Part shown: one piece after another, positions 9,288-18,215 of the stretch
Layout of the letters: each line of letters starts with the position of its first letter
Position numbering within the stretch: the first letter of the stretch is position 1
Assembly: GCF_042657185.1 (NCBI RefSeq)
Contig: NZ_JBHSNN010000012.1
Reading direction: 5' to 3' (one strand)
Length of the DNA: 64,000 bases
From: Ureibacillus thermophilus
Lineage (GTDB): Bacteria > Bacillota > Bacilli > Bacillales_A > Planococcaceae
Translations under genes and position numbers: made by a program
Notes under the pieces: generated by a model
Told to the model about the DNA's origin: nothing
Database searches by the model: none
Seen by the model: the letters and a program-made list of their open reading frames with translations, nothing else

Positions 9288-9288
9288 A

Positions 9289-10269
9289 TTACTTCTCCTC
9301 CAACCAACGAGCTACGTCTTTTGCATGATAAGTAATGATTAAATCGGCTCCTGCACGTTTCATTCCAACTAATGTTTCCAATACAACGGATTTTTCGTTA
9401 ATCCAGCCATTCAGTGCCGCTGCTTTTACCATTGAATATTCTCCGGAAACGTTATAAGCCACCACTGGAACTGGATAACGATTCTTAACATCGCGAATAA
9501 TATCCATATAGGCAAGGGCAGGTTTCACAATTAAGAAATCTGCTCCTTCTTCAATGTCAGATTCCGCTTCACGGAAAGCTTCTAAACGATTAGCAGGATC
9601 CATTTGATACGTTTTGCGGTCGCCGAATTTTGGCGCTCCTTCTGCCGCTTCACGGAACGGACCGTAATAGCTGGAAGCATATTTCACCGCATAAGACATA
9701 ATTGGCACATCTTGGAATCCGGCTTCATCTAAAGCTTTTCGAATCGCAATCACAAATCCATCCATCATATTGGAAGGAGCAATAATGTCCGCCCCGGCTT
9801 TTGCTTGGGAAACGGCAGTGCTTGCCAATATATCAAGGGAAGGGTCGTTTAAAATTTTATCCCCTTCCACTAAACCGCAATGGCCATGATCTGTAAATTC
9901 ACAAAGGCAAGTATCGGCAATGACCATCAATTCAGGATAACGTTCTTTAATTTGTCGTGTTGCTTTTTGTACAATGCCATGGTCGTGGAATGCACCTGAA
10001 CCTTGCGCATCTTTTTCAGCAGGAATGCCAAATAAAATAACTGCTGGAATGCCAAGGGATACAACTTCATCAATTTCCTCATCCAATTGGTCTAAAGAAA
10101 GCTGATAAACACCTGGCATGGATTTTACTGGATTTTTAATGTTTTCCCCTTCAATAACAAAAATCGGATAAATTAAGTCTTCCTTATGCAAATGATTTTC
10201 TCTTACCATTGATCGAATAGTTGCGTTTGCACGAAGTCTACGATGTCTTCTAAATTCTAATTGTGACAT
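9289..10269 (-). CDS. hemB: Delta-aminolevulinic acid dehydratase (porphobilinogen synthase)
   Basis: A 326-residue enzyme condensing two 5-aminolevulinates to porphobilinogen. The cysteine-rich metal site CLCEFTDHGHCG (about residue 120) marks a zinc-type enzyme, and the Schiff-base lysine regions MSYAVKYASSYYGP and FLIVKPALAY are present. The start ATG shares one base with the hemD stop (TAATG), indicating translational coupling. AAAGGAGAGG precedes the start. Confidence 0.97.
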   Translation of the reverse strand: MSQLEFRRHRRLRANATIRSMVRENHLHKEDLIYPIFVIEGENIKNPVKSMPGVYQLSLDQLDEEIDEVVSLGIPAVILFGIPAEKDAQGSGAFHDHGIVQKATRQIKERYPELMVIADTCLCEFTDHGHCGLVEGDKILNDPSLDILASTAVSQAKAGADIIAPSNMMDGFVIAIRKALDEAGFQDVPIMSYAVKYASSYYGPFREAAEGAPKFGDRKTYQMDPANRLEAFREAESDIEEGADFLIVKPALAYMDIIRDVKNRYPVPVVAYNVSGEYSMVKAAALNGWINEKSVVLETLVGMKRAGADLIITYHAKDVARWLEEK

Positions 10270-11021
10270 TACATTTCCTCTCCTTTTGCGATTGCATCTA
10301 TGACAGATTGCATTGTATATGTTGCTGGAAAATATGTAACATGGGCACCATATTTTTCAACTGCACCTTTTGTGATATGACCGATGCAAGCAATTTTTGC
10401 TCTTTCCCACCCGACTTTAGGAGCTACATATTTATGAAAGCAATCCACAGCAGATGGGCTTGCAAAGATGATAATAGGCTGCTTGCTGCTTTCAATCGTT
10501 TCTATTAATTGTTTAACAGATTCTTTATTTTCAATCGTTTGATATACTGTCCATTCATCAATTGGAAAAGGAAGCCCCTTTTTCAACGTATCCTTCGCTA
10601 ATTGTCCCCGAATAAATAAGCATTTCGGGGAGGAACCGCTGACAGAAGGGAATTCTTTGATGAAAGTATCCGCGCTGTAAACAGAAGGCATGAAATGAAC
10701 GTTGAATCCGTATCGTTTTAATAGTTCGGCGGTCTTTTCACCTACAGCTGCAATTTTACAAGAAATTTGCGTTGAATTAAATTGAATCCGCTTTATTTTT
10801 TTCCAAAAAAACTCAACGCCGTTTTGGCTCGTAAAAATGAGCCAATCGTAATTTTGGCAGGCAGCAAGACGCTCTTCATCATCCCTATTGTCCGCTTCCT
10901 TCGTTTGGATAAGGGGACATAGGACCGCTTCCCCTCCCAGCTCTTCAATCCGTTCAACAATCGATTGGGTTTTTTTGGTGCCAGTTAATAAAATGGTTTT
11001 CCCTTCCAACGGTTTACGCAT
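10269..11021 (-). CDS. hemD: Uroporphyrinogen-III synthase
   Basis: A 250-residue two-domain protein that cyclises hydroxymethylbilane with inversion of ring D. HemD sequences are poorly conserved. Recognisable here are the N-terminal KTILLTGTK, the WLIFTSQNGVEFF segment near residue 80 and the IIFASPSAVDCFHK segment near 195, which are equivalent motifs in the two domains. The position between hemC (8-base overlap) and hemB (1-base overlap) confirms it. Confidence 0.93.
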   Translation of the reverse strand: MRKPLEGKTILLTGTKKTQSIVERIEELGGEAVLCPLIQTKEADNRDDEERLAACQNYDWLIFTSQNGVEFFWKKIKRIQFNSTQISCKIAAVGEKTAELLKRYGFNVHFMPSVYSADTFIKEFPSVSGSSPKCLFIRGQLAKDTLKKGLPFPIDEWTVYQTIENKESVKQLIETIESSKQPIIIFASPSAVDCFHKYVAPKVGWERAKIACIGHITKGAVEKYGAHVTYFPATYTMQSVIDAIAKGEEM

Positions 11022-11940
11022 TTTCCGCTTTCACCTTTTCAATTAATTCATAGGCACCTTGTTCTGTTAAGATTTGAGCAAGCTTCTTGCCAACTTCTGC
11101 AGGATTTTGGCCTTTCACTGTTTCTTTATAACAAATGGAACCATCTGGAGAAGCAACTAAACCAGTCATCTTCACTTCTTCCCCATCCACCGTCGCATAA
11201 CCGGCAATCGGAACTTGGCAGCCTCCATCCATCGCCGCTAAAAAGGCGCGCTCAGCAATAACCGCTTTCTTTGTATTTTCATCCGTTAATTTTGCAAGCT
11301 CTGCTAACAGTTCTTCATCATCTTTCCGGCATTCAATGCCCAATGCACCTTGGGCAACGGCAGGCAAGCAAATGTCTACATCTAAATATTCTGTCACCAC
11401 ATCCTTTGCCCAGCCCATGCGATTCAATCCAGCAGCGGCAAGAATAATGGCATCGAAACCTTCCGTCTCCAATTTTTTCAAACGAGTATCAATGTTTCCC
11501 CGAATCCATTTAATTTCAAGATCAGGGCGCACTTGTAAAAGTTGTGCGCTGCGCCGTAAAGAACTTGTCCCAACAACAGCACCTTCAGGCAAATCTTTAA
11601 ATTTCACATGATTTTTTGAAATAAGTGCATCGCGAGGGTCTTCCCTTAATGGAATGCAGCCGATTGTAAGGCCATCTGGTAAAACGGCAGGCATATCTTT
11701 CATCGAGTGGACTGCAAAATCGATTTCTTTTTCAAGCAATGCTTTTTCGATTTCTTTTACAAACAGCCCTTTTCCTCCAACTTTTGATAATTGCACATCT
11801 AATATTTTATCACCTTTTGTCACAATTTCTTTGACTTCAAACTCAAAGGGCAAACAAGCTTTTTTGCATTGGTTAATAAACCAGTTTGTTTGTGTAAGAG
11901 CTAATTTACTTTTTCGAGAACCTACTACAATTTTTCTCAT
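11014..11940 (-). CDS. hemC: Porphobilinogen deaminase (hydroxymethylbilane synthase)
   Basis: A 308-residue enzyme that polymerises four porphobilinogens. It shows the N-terminal VGSRKSKLALTQT, the HSMKDMP motif near residue 80, GTSSLRRSAQL near 125 and the dipyrromethane-cofactor cysteine in MDGGCQVPI near 240. Normal length. AAAGG lies 10 bases upstream of the ATG. It overlaps hemD by 8 bases and follows hemX by 18 bases. Confidence 0.97.
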   Translation of the reverse strand: MRKIVVGSRKSKLALTQTNWFINQCKKACLPFEFEVKEIVTKGDKILDVQLSKVGGKGLFVKEIEKALLEKEIDFAVHSMKDMPAVLPDGLTIGCIPLREDPRDALISKNHVKFKDLPEGAVVGTSSLRRSAQLLQVRPDLEIKWIRGNIDTRLKKLETEGFDAIILAAAGLNRMGWAKDVVTEYLDVDICLPAVAQGALGIECRKDDEELLAELAKLTDENTKKAVIAERAFLAAMDGGCQVPIAGYATVDGEEVKMTGLVASPDGSICYKETVKGQNPAEVGKKLAQILTEQGAYELIEKVKAENA

Positions 11941-11958
11941 GATGAACCAACCTTTCTT

Positions 11959-12780
11959 CTAATACCATAAGTGGAAATGTGAAAACTTGCTTCCTAAAAA
12001 GAAGTTAATTAAAACGATAAAATATGCATAAATTTGAATCCATGCAAAAGAAGTGCCAGTCATTTTTCCGCTCCGTTTTATAATCAGTACAGCCATATAG
12101 ATGATGAGTATAATGAAAGATGCAATAATTTTGATATCAAAAAGCGAAACGGAATCGACCTTCATAAATGCGTATTCCAACCCAAGAAGCAAACTGATGA
12201 GCATGATCGGTATGCCAATAATAATGGAATAATTCATCCATTGGGTCATTTGCGTCAATGAAGGCAATCGTGACCATACTTTTGTATATTTTTTCTTTTT
12301 TAATAAATGATAGAGAATTAAATATAAAATGGAGAAAACAAATGAAACAGAAAATGCTGCATAAGCGAAAATCGCAAAACTTATATGTATAAACAGCATT
12401 TCAGATTCTAAAGTTTTTAATACAGGATTTAAATTATTTGGCGCAAATAATCGTATGGTCATAAAGATAAATCCAAGTATATTGATGAAAAAGACCGGCA
12501 AATCGACCCTCGCAATGCAATGCAAAAAAATCGACAACGTTACAAGCAGCCATGCGTAAAAATAAATTCCTTCCGAGAGGGATAAAATCGGGAAACGTTT
12601 CGTTTCAATAATATTTAAAACGATGAAGGATGTTTGCATCACCCACACAATCGAAATCAACCAAAAAGCCGAACGACGAATAAAAGCTTTTTTATAAAAA
12701 TAATCAATAAAATATAGCATAATGCTAATTGCATAAAGAATAACCATCATTTGATAAAGGTTTGACATCACTTCAGTCAT
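11959..12780 (-). CDS. hemX: HemX, CcsA/ResC-like membrane protein
   Basis: A 273-residue polytopic membrane protein with about eight hydrophobic segments, resembling the cytochrome c assembly CcsA/ResC fold. In B. subtilis HemX lowers the cellular amount of HemA (glutamyl-tRNA reductase). It lies between hemA and hemC exactly as in B. subtilis. The frame is open to 12852, but the ATG at 12780 gives the usual HemX N-terminus (MTEVMSNLYQMM) and has GGAG 11 bases before it; an internal start a few codons later is possible. Confidence 0.88.
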   Translation of the reverse strand: MTEVMSNLYQMMVILYAISIMLYFIDYFYKKAFIRRSAFWLISIVWVMQTSFIVLNIIETKRFPILSLSEGIYFYAWLLVTLSIFLHCIARVDLPVFFINILGFIFMTIRLFAPNNLNPVLKTLESEMLFIHISFAIFAYAAFSVSFVFSILYLILYHLLKKKKYTKVWSRLPSLTQMTQWMNYSIIIGIPIMLISLLLGLEYAFMKVDSVSLFDIKIIASFIILIIYMAVLIIKRSGKMTGTSFAWIQIYAYFIVLINFFLGSKFSHFHLWY

Positions 12781-12882
12781 ACGAAACCCTACTCCATCTA
12801 ATACGTCATTTCTAGTAAAAACTAAAGCGTTTCCGTACCAATAGTTTACCACATCGATACGAAAACGCCTTAAATTTCTTTC

Positions 12883-14238
12883 TTAAAAAGATAATTTTGG
12901 TTGATTTTCTAATTCTTGAACCATTTGTTTCTCAGCTGCTTTTAATTGTTGATTTTTCATTTCTTCTTGAACAAGTTCTTCAATTCCAAAAATTTGTTGA
13001 TACAATCGAAGGTTTTGGTTTGCTTTTGGCGAGTTGGCAATTTCCTTCACTTGAAGAATCGGTTCTTTTAACAATTGATTAATGATGGATTTCGTATGTT
13101 TATTTAAAATTTTACGTTCCCGTTCAGTTAAATTTGGCATTTTATTTTCGATGCTTTTCATTGTTTCTTGCTGAATCATCTCCGCTTTTTTGCGCAAAGC
13201 CGCAATAATCGGCACTACTCCAAGGGTTGCAAACCAGTCTTTAAATTCAGCGATTTCCTGTACAATCATTCTTTCAATTTGTTGGGCGGCCTGTTTTCGT
13301 TCCGCTAAATTCGCTTCAACGATACCTTGCAAATCGTCAATATCATACAAAAACACATTTGGCAAATCGCCAACTTTCGGATCAATATCCCTTGGTACAG
13401 CAATGTCTACTAAAAACAATGGCTTTCCTTTACGCAAATGATCAACAAACTGCATCAATTCATAATCGATGACATATTGCGGGGAACCTGTTGAACTGAT
13501 TAAAATATCCGTTTCTAAAAGGGTGCATTGTAATTCTTTAATGGATTTCGCTTGTCCATTGAAACGTTCTGCAAGGGATATGGCTTTCTCAAAGGTACGA
13601 TTCAATACCGTTACTTTTCCGACACCGTTTCCATACAGATTTTCCATTGCTAACTCGCCCATTTTCCCTGCGCCCAAAATTGCAACGTGCTTGTTTTTCA
13701 AAGAACCAAAAATTTTCTTTGCCAACTCCACAGCAGCATAAGATACTGAAACAGCATTTTCGTTAATCGTCGTTTCATTATGCGCTTTTTTTGCAAAAGT
13801 AATCGCTTGTTTAAACAAGCGGTTAAAAATTGTACCCGTCGCACCAATTTCTTGTGCCTCTAAAAAGCTTTTCTTCACTTGTCCAAGAATTTGCGTTTCC
13901 CCAAGAATCATGGAATCAATTCCAGCCGCTACGCGAAAAAGATGTTTTAAAGAATCATCGCTTTCATGGATATATAAATAGTTCTCAAAATCCTCAATTG
14001 GAATGTGGAACCAATTAGATAAAAAACGTTTTATATAATAACGTCCTGTATGCAGTTGATCGACCACTGCATAGATTTCCGTTCTATTGCAAGTTGATAC
14101 GATTACATCTTCCAATATGCTTTTTTCATTTTTTAACGCAGCCATCGCTTGCGGTAATTCACTTTCAATGAACGACAGTTTTTCACGAATTTCGACTGGC
14201 GCAGTTCTATAATTCAAGCCGACAACAAGTGTGTGCAT
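12883..14238 (-). CDS. hemA: Glutamyl-tRNA reductase
   Basis: A 451-residue enzyme reducing Glu-tRNA to glutamate-1-semialdehyde, the committed step of haem synthesis. It shows the start HTLVVGLNYRTAPVEIREKL, the catalytic-cysteine motif STCNRTE near residue 49, the GETQILGQVK block, the Rossmann motif GAGKMGELA near 190, and the C-terminal dimerisation helices. I chose the ATG at 14238 because AGAGGTG lies about 8 bases upstream; six further in-frame codons to 14256 have no site. First gene of the hem operon. Confidence 0.97.
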   Translation of the reverse strand: MHTLVVGLNYRTAPVEIREKLSFIESELPQAMAALKNEKSILEDVIVSTCNRTEIYAVVDQLHTGRYYIKRFLSNWFHIPIEDFENYLYIHESDDSLKHLFRVAAGIDSMILGETQILGQVKKSFLEAQEIGATGTIFNRLFKQAITFAKKAHNETTINENAVSVSYAAVELAKKIFGSLKNKHVAILGAGKMGELAMENLYGNGVGKVTVLNRTFEKAISLAERFNGQAKSIKELQCTLLETDILISSTGSPQYVIDYELMQFVDHLRKGKPLFLVDIAVPRDIDPKVGDLPNVFLYDIDDLQGIVEANLAERKQAAQQIERMIVQEIAEFKDWFATLGVVPIIAALRKKAEMIQQETMKSIENKMPNLTERERKILNKHTKSIINQLLKEPILQVKEIANSPKANQNLRLYQQIFGIEELVQEEMKNQQLKAAEKQMVQELENQPKLSF

Positions 14239-14256
14239 GAACTTTACACCTCTCAC

Positions 14257-14452
14257 GAACTATTTCATAACTTTTATTCTATCACAAAGAAAGCGCTATC
14301 TAAACGCAATTTATGAAAAAGTTATGAAATATATCTTTTTCTTTAAAATAATTCTAAAATGAGAATAACAAAAAAAGATACTAATTTCAATCATAATCCA
14401 CTTCAGCGTTAGTATTCATCAAATTTCGACAATTTACACTTTTCATCCATTA
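14257..14452. other. Upstream region of hemA, no gene
   Basis: AT-rich DNA that should hold the hemA promoter. A short imperfect inverted repeat (TTCT...AGAA inside ATTCTAAAATGAGAAT, 14351-14366) is reminiscent of Fur/PerR-family boxes but matches neither consensus well. In B. subtilis this operon is under PerR control. I see no open frame. Confidence 0.3.
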
Positions 14453-14754
14453 ATCAAAAAATTTTAGGGGTAGTTGAAAGAATTTTGATAAAAAATTGAT
14501 ATAACGAAAAATTGATTGGAGTGACGGGGCAAATTTCTGTCGCGCACGCTTCGTCGTAAAGCAAAGCTTTCCTGCAACGAGTCCTCTAGAGACCACAAGG
14601 AGCGAAGGGATGACTCAGAGGAGAGTCTAGCCGGGCCCTGCGGAAAGCGCCCCCGGAACGGAAATCAATTTTTAATAACATATCAAAAAAACATCATTTT
14701 CTCTTTGGAGAAAATGATGTTTTTTTAGGTTTGTCCCAGCCTCCCTTAATATTG
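14453..14754 (+). repeat. Family A repeat (MITE-like), copy 1, left end missing
   Basis: It contains the shared blocks in order: AGTTGAAAGA...TTGATATAAC, ATTGATTGGAGTGACGGGGC, a GC-rich core, CGGAACGGAAATCAATTTTTAATAACATATC, the ACATCATTTTCT / AGAAAATGATGT hairpin with T-run, then TTTGTCCCAGCCTC. The left inverted-repeat end (GAGGCTGGGACA) seen in other copies is absent here. It lies between the SLH gene and hemA. It encodes nothing, and the hairpin may terminate on either side. Confidence 0.88.
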
Positions 14755-14794
14755 TTAAGGTCAACTTTTTGAATTTCCTTTAATTAATTGACAT

Positions 14795-16255
14795 TTACTC
14801 AAAGAAAAGAATATCTTCCCGATAATTTTGCTGCAAATCTTTTTCTAAATACTCAAGGAAGCGAATTATGACTGCAGATGCTTGAGCACGAGTTAAAGGT
14901 TCATTTGGACGGAAGTTTCCATATTCATCCCCATTCATTAATCCAAGTTCCGATGCTATATATACACCATCACGTGCATAGTCAGAGATGGCTGCGTTGT
15001 CTCTAAAATTTGTTCGATATCCAGGATCTGGAGCTTTCGATTCCAAACCTAATGCCCGAACAAAAATCGTTGCTGCTTGCTCGCGTAAAATATAGCCATT
15101 TGGTTCAAAAATCCGCTTTCCTGTTTTATAATCCAATGTGCCTTTAATAACTCCTTTTTCAACTGCAGAAACAATATATTCATAATCTTTTATGTTTGTA
15201 TTTAAATCCGGGAAAATTTTCTGCTTATTTTTGTTTTTATTATTTTTTTGATCTTCTACGCGCAAATCAATTGCTTTTCCAATAGCAATTGTAAAATCAA
15301 GCCGTGTCATCGGTGTATTTGGAGAGAAAAAGTTTGAATTATCATTGAAAACGCCTAAAGAATATAGCTTTTCAATTGAATCTTTTGCCCAATGATTTGA
15401 TAAATCTCGGAATTTCGGTACAATTAATCTTTCGATAGCAGGTGTTTTCGAAGCATTTAAAGTGAATGACCCTGAGCCATACCCTTTTAAATTATAGTGA
15501 AACTTCGAAACTGCGCTCTCTTCTGTTTTTACATAATAGCCACCATAAAAGCTTGATAATGAAGCTGGATTCTTTTCATACTCTAATTTACGAGTTTTCG
15601 AAGAAGATACAATATTTTTTATTGTTCCCACTGAACCATCAGCAAATCGAATAGTTTGTTCGGTCATTTGAGTTTCTGTAGATCCCCAAAAGTTTTCATA
15701 CCCAACAATTTTACTTTGTACTTCCACTAAAATATTAAAGGTAATTCCATTATCTTTATATTCATATTTTTTTGTTCCAGTAATAATTTCATCAAAATAA
15801 TTTGATGCCGGTAAATTATCCGTCACTCTTCCTTTTGTAATATGATAGCCATTTTTGACGATGCTATAAGTGATTCCATTAATGGTAATTTTTTCATCAA
15901 AACTGGACAATTTTCCGTTAGCAGTGCTCTGCCCAATGGCATCATAGTTTTCAACATCTAAATCATACTTAACCGTACGAGTGAGTTTGTCTCCTTTGTT
16001 TGGTCCAGTAAGCGTCATTTTATAAGTTTCTGTAATCTTACCTTTTGACTCTTTTCTAGTTACAGTAACACTGCTTGCATCCCCGGTAAAGCGAACCGGC
16101 TTACCTGTAATAAATACATATTCTTCGTAAGTATAATCGTCTTTTACTCCTCCAGTCATATCCATAATTTCGGCTTTCGATGGCTTGGGATCACTGACGA
16201 AAATGAAAATAATTGCTGCGATTGCTATGACGACATTAAAAAGTTTTATTTTCAT
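14795..16255 (-). CDS. Secreted S-layer-homology (SLH) protein
   Basis: A 486-residue exported protein. Residues 1-28 form a signal peptide (KIKLFNVVIAIAAIIFIFV, cleavage likely after a SKA-type site). Residues about 30-280 are a beta-rich domain I do not recognise. Three SLH domains follow at roughly 285-345, 350-415 and 420-475 (FRDLSNHWAKDSIEKL, YEYIVSAVEKGVI, YARDGVYIASELGLMNG), which bind pyruvylated secondary cell-wall polymers. GAGAGG precedes the ATG. It lies between hemA and engB, where B. subtilis has ysxD, and with the next gene it forms a lineage-specific surface pair. Confidence 0.9.
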   Translation of the reverse strand: MKIKLFNVVIAIAAIIFIFVSDPKPSKAEIMDMTGGVKDDYTYEEYVFITGKPVRFTGDASSVTVTRKESKGKITETYKMTLTGPNKGDKLTRTVKYDLDVENYDAIGQSTANGKLSSFDEKITINGITYSIVKNGYHITKGRVTDNLPASNYFDEIITGTKKYEYKDNGITFNILVEVQSKIVGYENFWGSTETQMTEQTIRFADGSVGTIKNIVSSSKTRKLEYEKNPASLSSFYGGYYVKTEESAVSKFHYNLKGYGSGSFTLNASKTPAIERLIVPKFRDLSNHWAKDSIEKLYSLGVFNDNSNFFSPNTPMTRLDFTIAIGKAIDLRVEDQKNNKNKNKQKIFPDLNTNIKDYEYIVSAVEKGVIKGTLDYKTGKRIFEPNGYILREQAATIFVRALGLESKAPDPGYRTNFRDNAAISDYARDGVYIASELGLMNGDEYGNFRPNEPLTRAQASAVIIRFLEYLEKDLQQNYREDILFFE

Positions 16256-16315
16256 AGATTTATAAGCTACCTCTCTTTCATTTTCAGAACCCTCGGAAGA
16301 AGGAATCTATTAGTT

Positions 16316-17428
16316 TTAATTAAGGTTAATCAGCTGCGCATAATAGTCTCCAGTTATCAATTCATCAACGATGACCAAATTTATAGCATAATTTGGTATT
16401 AATGACGTTCGATCAATCAATTGACCGTTTGATATGATGATTGTGCCTTCATGTAAATAAACCCGCCCATTTATTTTTAAATTAATAAATCGATAGGAAG
16501 GATTAACGGCAGTAATTTGTTCACGAAATGTCCAACCGGCATTGGAAATCACAACCATTCGTTCCGCCATTTCTTCACCATTTTTTTCTGTAGTGATAAA
16601 ATAAACCATACTATTTTTATAAGATTTTAAATCGCTTGCTGAAACTTTTTCTTTTCCAACGAAAATTGGATTTTCCGATTCAAAAGTAAATGTTTTTAAC
16701 TCGTAGAATCTTGAAGTATTCTTAAACACTCCTGTTCTATTGTCATACATTTCTAAATTGTTTAGAACAATCGAATTTGAATATGGGTTAACAGATTGTA
16801 TTTTGCCGCGATAGATATTTTTAATCTTTACACCATCCACAGCTATATCCAATTCAGAAACGACAGATGAAGTGGCACTTGAAAACTTCAAAATTACTCG
16901 ATCTCCCTCATTTAATGCACCTAAACTCGCAATAGATTCTCCTTTTCTTATTTTTGTATTTTTATTGATGTAAAAAGTTTTAGATTCTGTATCATGATCC
17001 AATTTTACGCGAATAAATGTGCCTTTCGAGCTTATTTCCGTAACAACTCCCGTTTTTTCTTTACTATTTTTAGGAATGGTTCCTTGATTACTGTTTACCG
17101 TTCCCTTTAAATCCGTTACTTTTCTTAATGAAACCGTGGCTTCAACGGTCATTCCTTTTTTAAAACCTTCAATTGTCGTAAGCGTATTGTTAATAAAATA
17201 ATTTGTATGCTGGTCAATATTTAATGTAACTTTTGTTCCATTGTTACTTTTAATCACAATTTGTGTTGGGATACTTTCAGAATTACTTTTACCATTTTGG
17301 TTTTCTGAACTATAAATCACATCTTCAAGAATACCTTTGTAGATGGTTGCTGCATTTACTTTACCTACAGAGATCAGATTCATGAAGAACAATAAAACAA
17401 TCATTATGTATATCCATTTCTTACACAA
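16316..17428 (-). CDS. Secreted protein of unknown function, TTG start
   Basis: A 370-residue exported protein with signal peptide (KKWIYIMIVLLFFMNLISVG, then NAA). The mature part consists of repeated small beta units of the type 'YKGxIxxVxxxxxxIxVxxxxGxxxxFxIxxxTxI' (for example near 29, 120 and 205), which suggests several SH3/OB-like barrels. The start is a TTG with GAGGAGG 9 bases upstream. It lies 60 bases upstream of the SLH gene in the same direction, so the two probably form an operon. I do not recognise the family. Confidence 0.8.
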   Translation of the reverse strand: MCKKWIYIMIVLLFFMNLISVGKVNAATIYKGILEDVIYSSENQNGKSNSESIPTQIVIKSNNGTKVTLNIDQHTNYFINNTLTTIEGFKKGMTVEATVSLRKVTDLKGTVNSNQGTIPKNSKEKTGVVTEISSKGTFIRVKLDHDTESKTFYINKNTKIRKGESIASLGALNEGDRVILKFSSATSSVVSELDIAVDGVKIKNIYRGKIQSVNPYSNSIVLNNLEMYDNRTGVFKNTSRFYELKTFTFESENPIFVGKEKVSASDLKSYKNSMVYFITTEKNGEEMAERMVVISNAGWTFREQITAVNPSYRFINLKINGRVYLHEGTIIISNGQLIDRTSLIPNYAINLVIVDELITGDYYAQLINLN

Positions 17429-17633
17429 TGCTAAAATCCTCCTCTAATGTCCCATTTCATTCTCTATTCCATAGCAAGAAAAAAACTCCTAAATATTTTA
17501 TCGGTATAAAAGCAGGTAAATTAAGGACTTACTGCCATTTATACAAAAATCTACATAAAATCATTTTAGATAAAAAAAGCAATTTGGAAATGTATGATTT
17601 CCAAATTGCCCTTTTTCGTAGGTATGTATGGAA

Positions 17634-18215
17634 TCACATGAACTTTTCAATTTCAGCCCATGTTTCTTCCACTCCTAATCCTGTTTCAGCCGAGAAAAGA
17701 ATGAGAGGTTCATCTTTTTCCATTTTTAATGTTTCTCGTACAATTTTTTTATGTTTATCCCATCTGCCTCTTGGAATTTTATCTGCTTTTGTTGCAATGA
17801 CAATGGAAGGGATATTGTAATACTTTAAAAAATTATACATCATTTTATCATCTTCTGTCGGTGCATGCCGCAAATCAATAATTAAAAGGACTGCTTTTAA
17901 TCCAGCGCGGCCGGTCATATACCGTTCAATCATTTTCCCCCAAGCTTCCCGCTCTTTCTTTGATACTTTGGCATAGCCATAGCCTGGAACGTCCACAAAA
18001 AACAGCACTTCATTAATTTTATAAAAATTGAGCGTTTGTGTTTTTCCAGGCTTTGATGACGTACGAGCCAAGGATTTCCGATTGACCATCTTATTGATGA
18101 AAGAAGATTTACCGACATTGGAACGGCCGGCTAAGGCGAATTCAGGAAGACCTGCATCAGGATATTGCTCCGGCTTTACAGCACTGATTACGAATTCCGC
18201 TTGATTTACCTTCAT
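17634..18215 (-). CDS. engB: Ribosome-biogenesis GTPase EngB/YsxC
   Basis: A 193-residue TRAFAC GTPase needed for 50S subunit maturation. Visible are G1 GRSNVGKSS near residue 30, the G2 region PGKTQTLN, G3 DVPGYGYA near 75 and G4 ATKADK near 142. Normal length. The start codon abuts the lonA stop (overlap ATGA style), and as in B. subtilis it follows lonA, so it is translated from the lon transcript. Confidence 0.96.
   Translation of the reverse strand: MKVNQAEFVISAVKPEQYPDAGLPEFALAGRSNVGKSSFINKMVNRKSLARTSSKPGKTQTLNFYKINEVLFFVDVPGYGYAKVSKKEREAWGKMIERYMTGRAGLKAVLLIIDLRHAPTEDDKMMYNFLKYYNIPSIVIATKADKIPRGRWDKHKKIVRETLKMEKDEPLILFSAETGLGVEETWAEIEKFM

Noticed and set aside
14351..14366. PerR or Fur box upstream of hemA
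   Set aside because: The inverted repeat fits neither 7-1-7 consensus well; kept only as a remark.
17428..17820. 130-codon plus-strand frame antisense to engB
   Set aside because: Its 3' half is the complement of engB, which is clearly the real gene.
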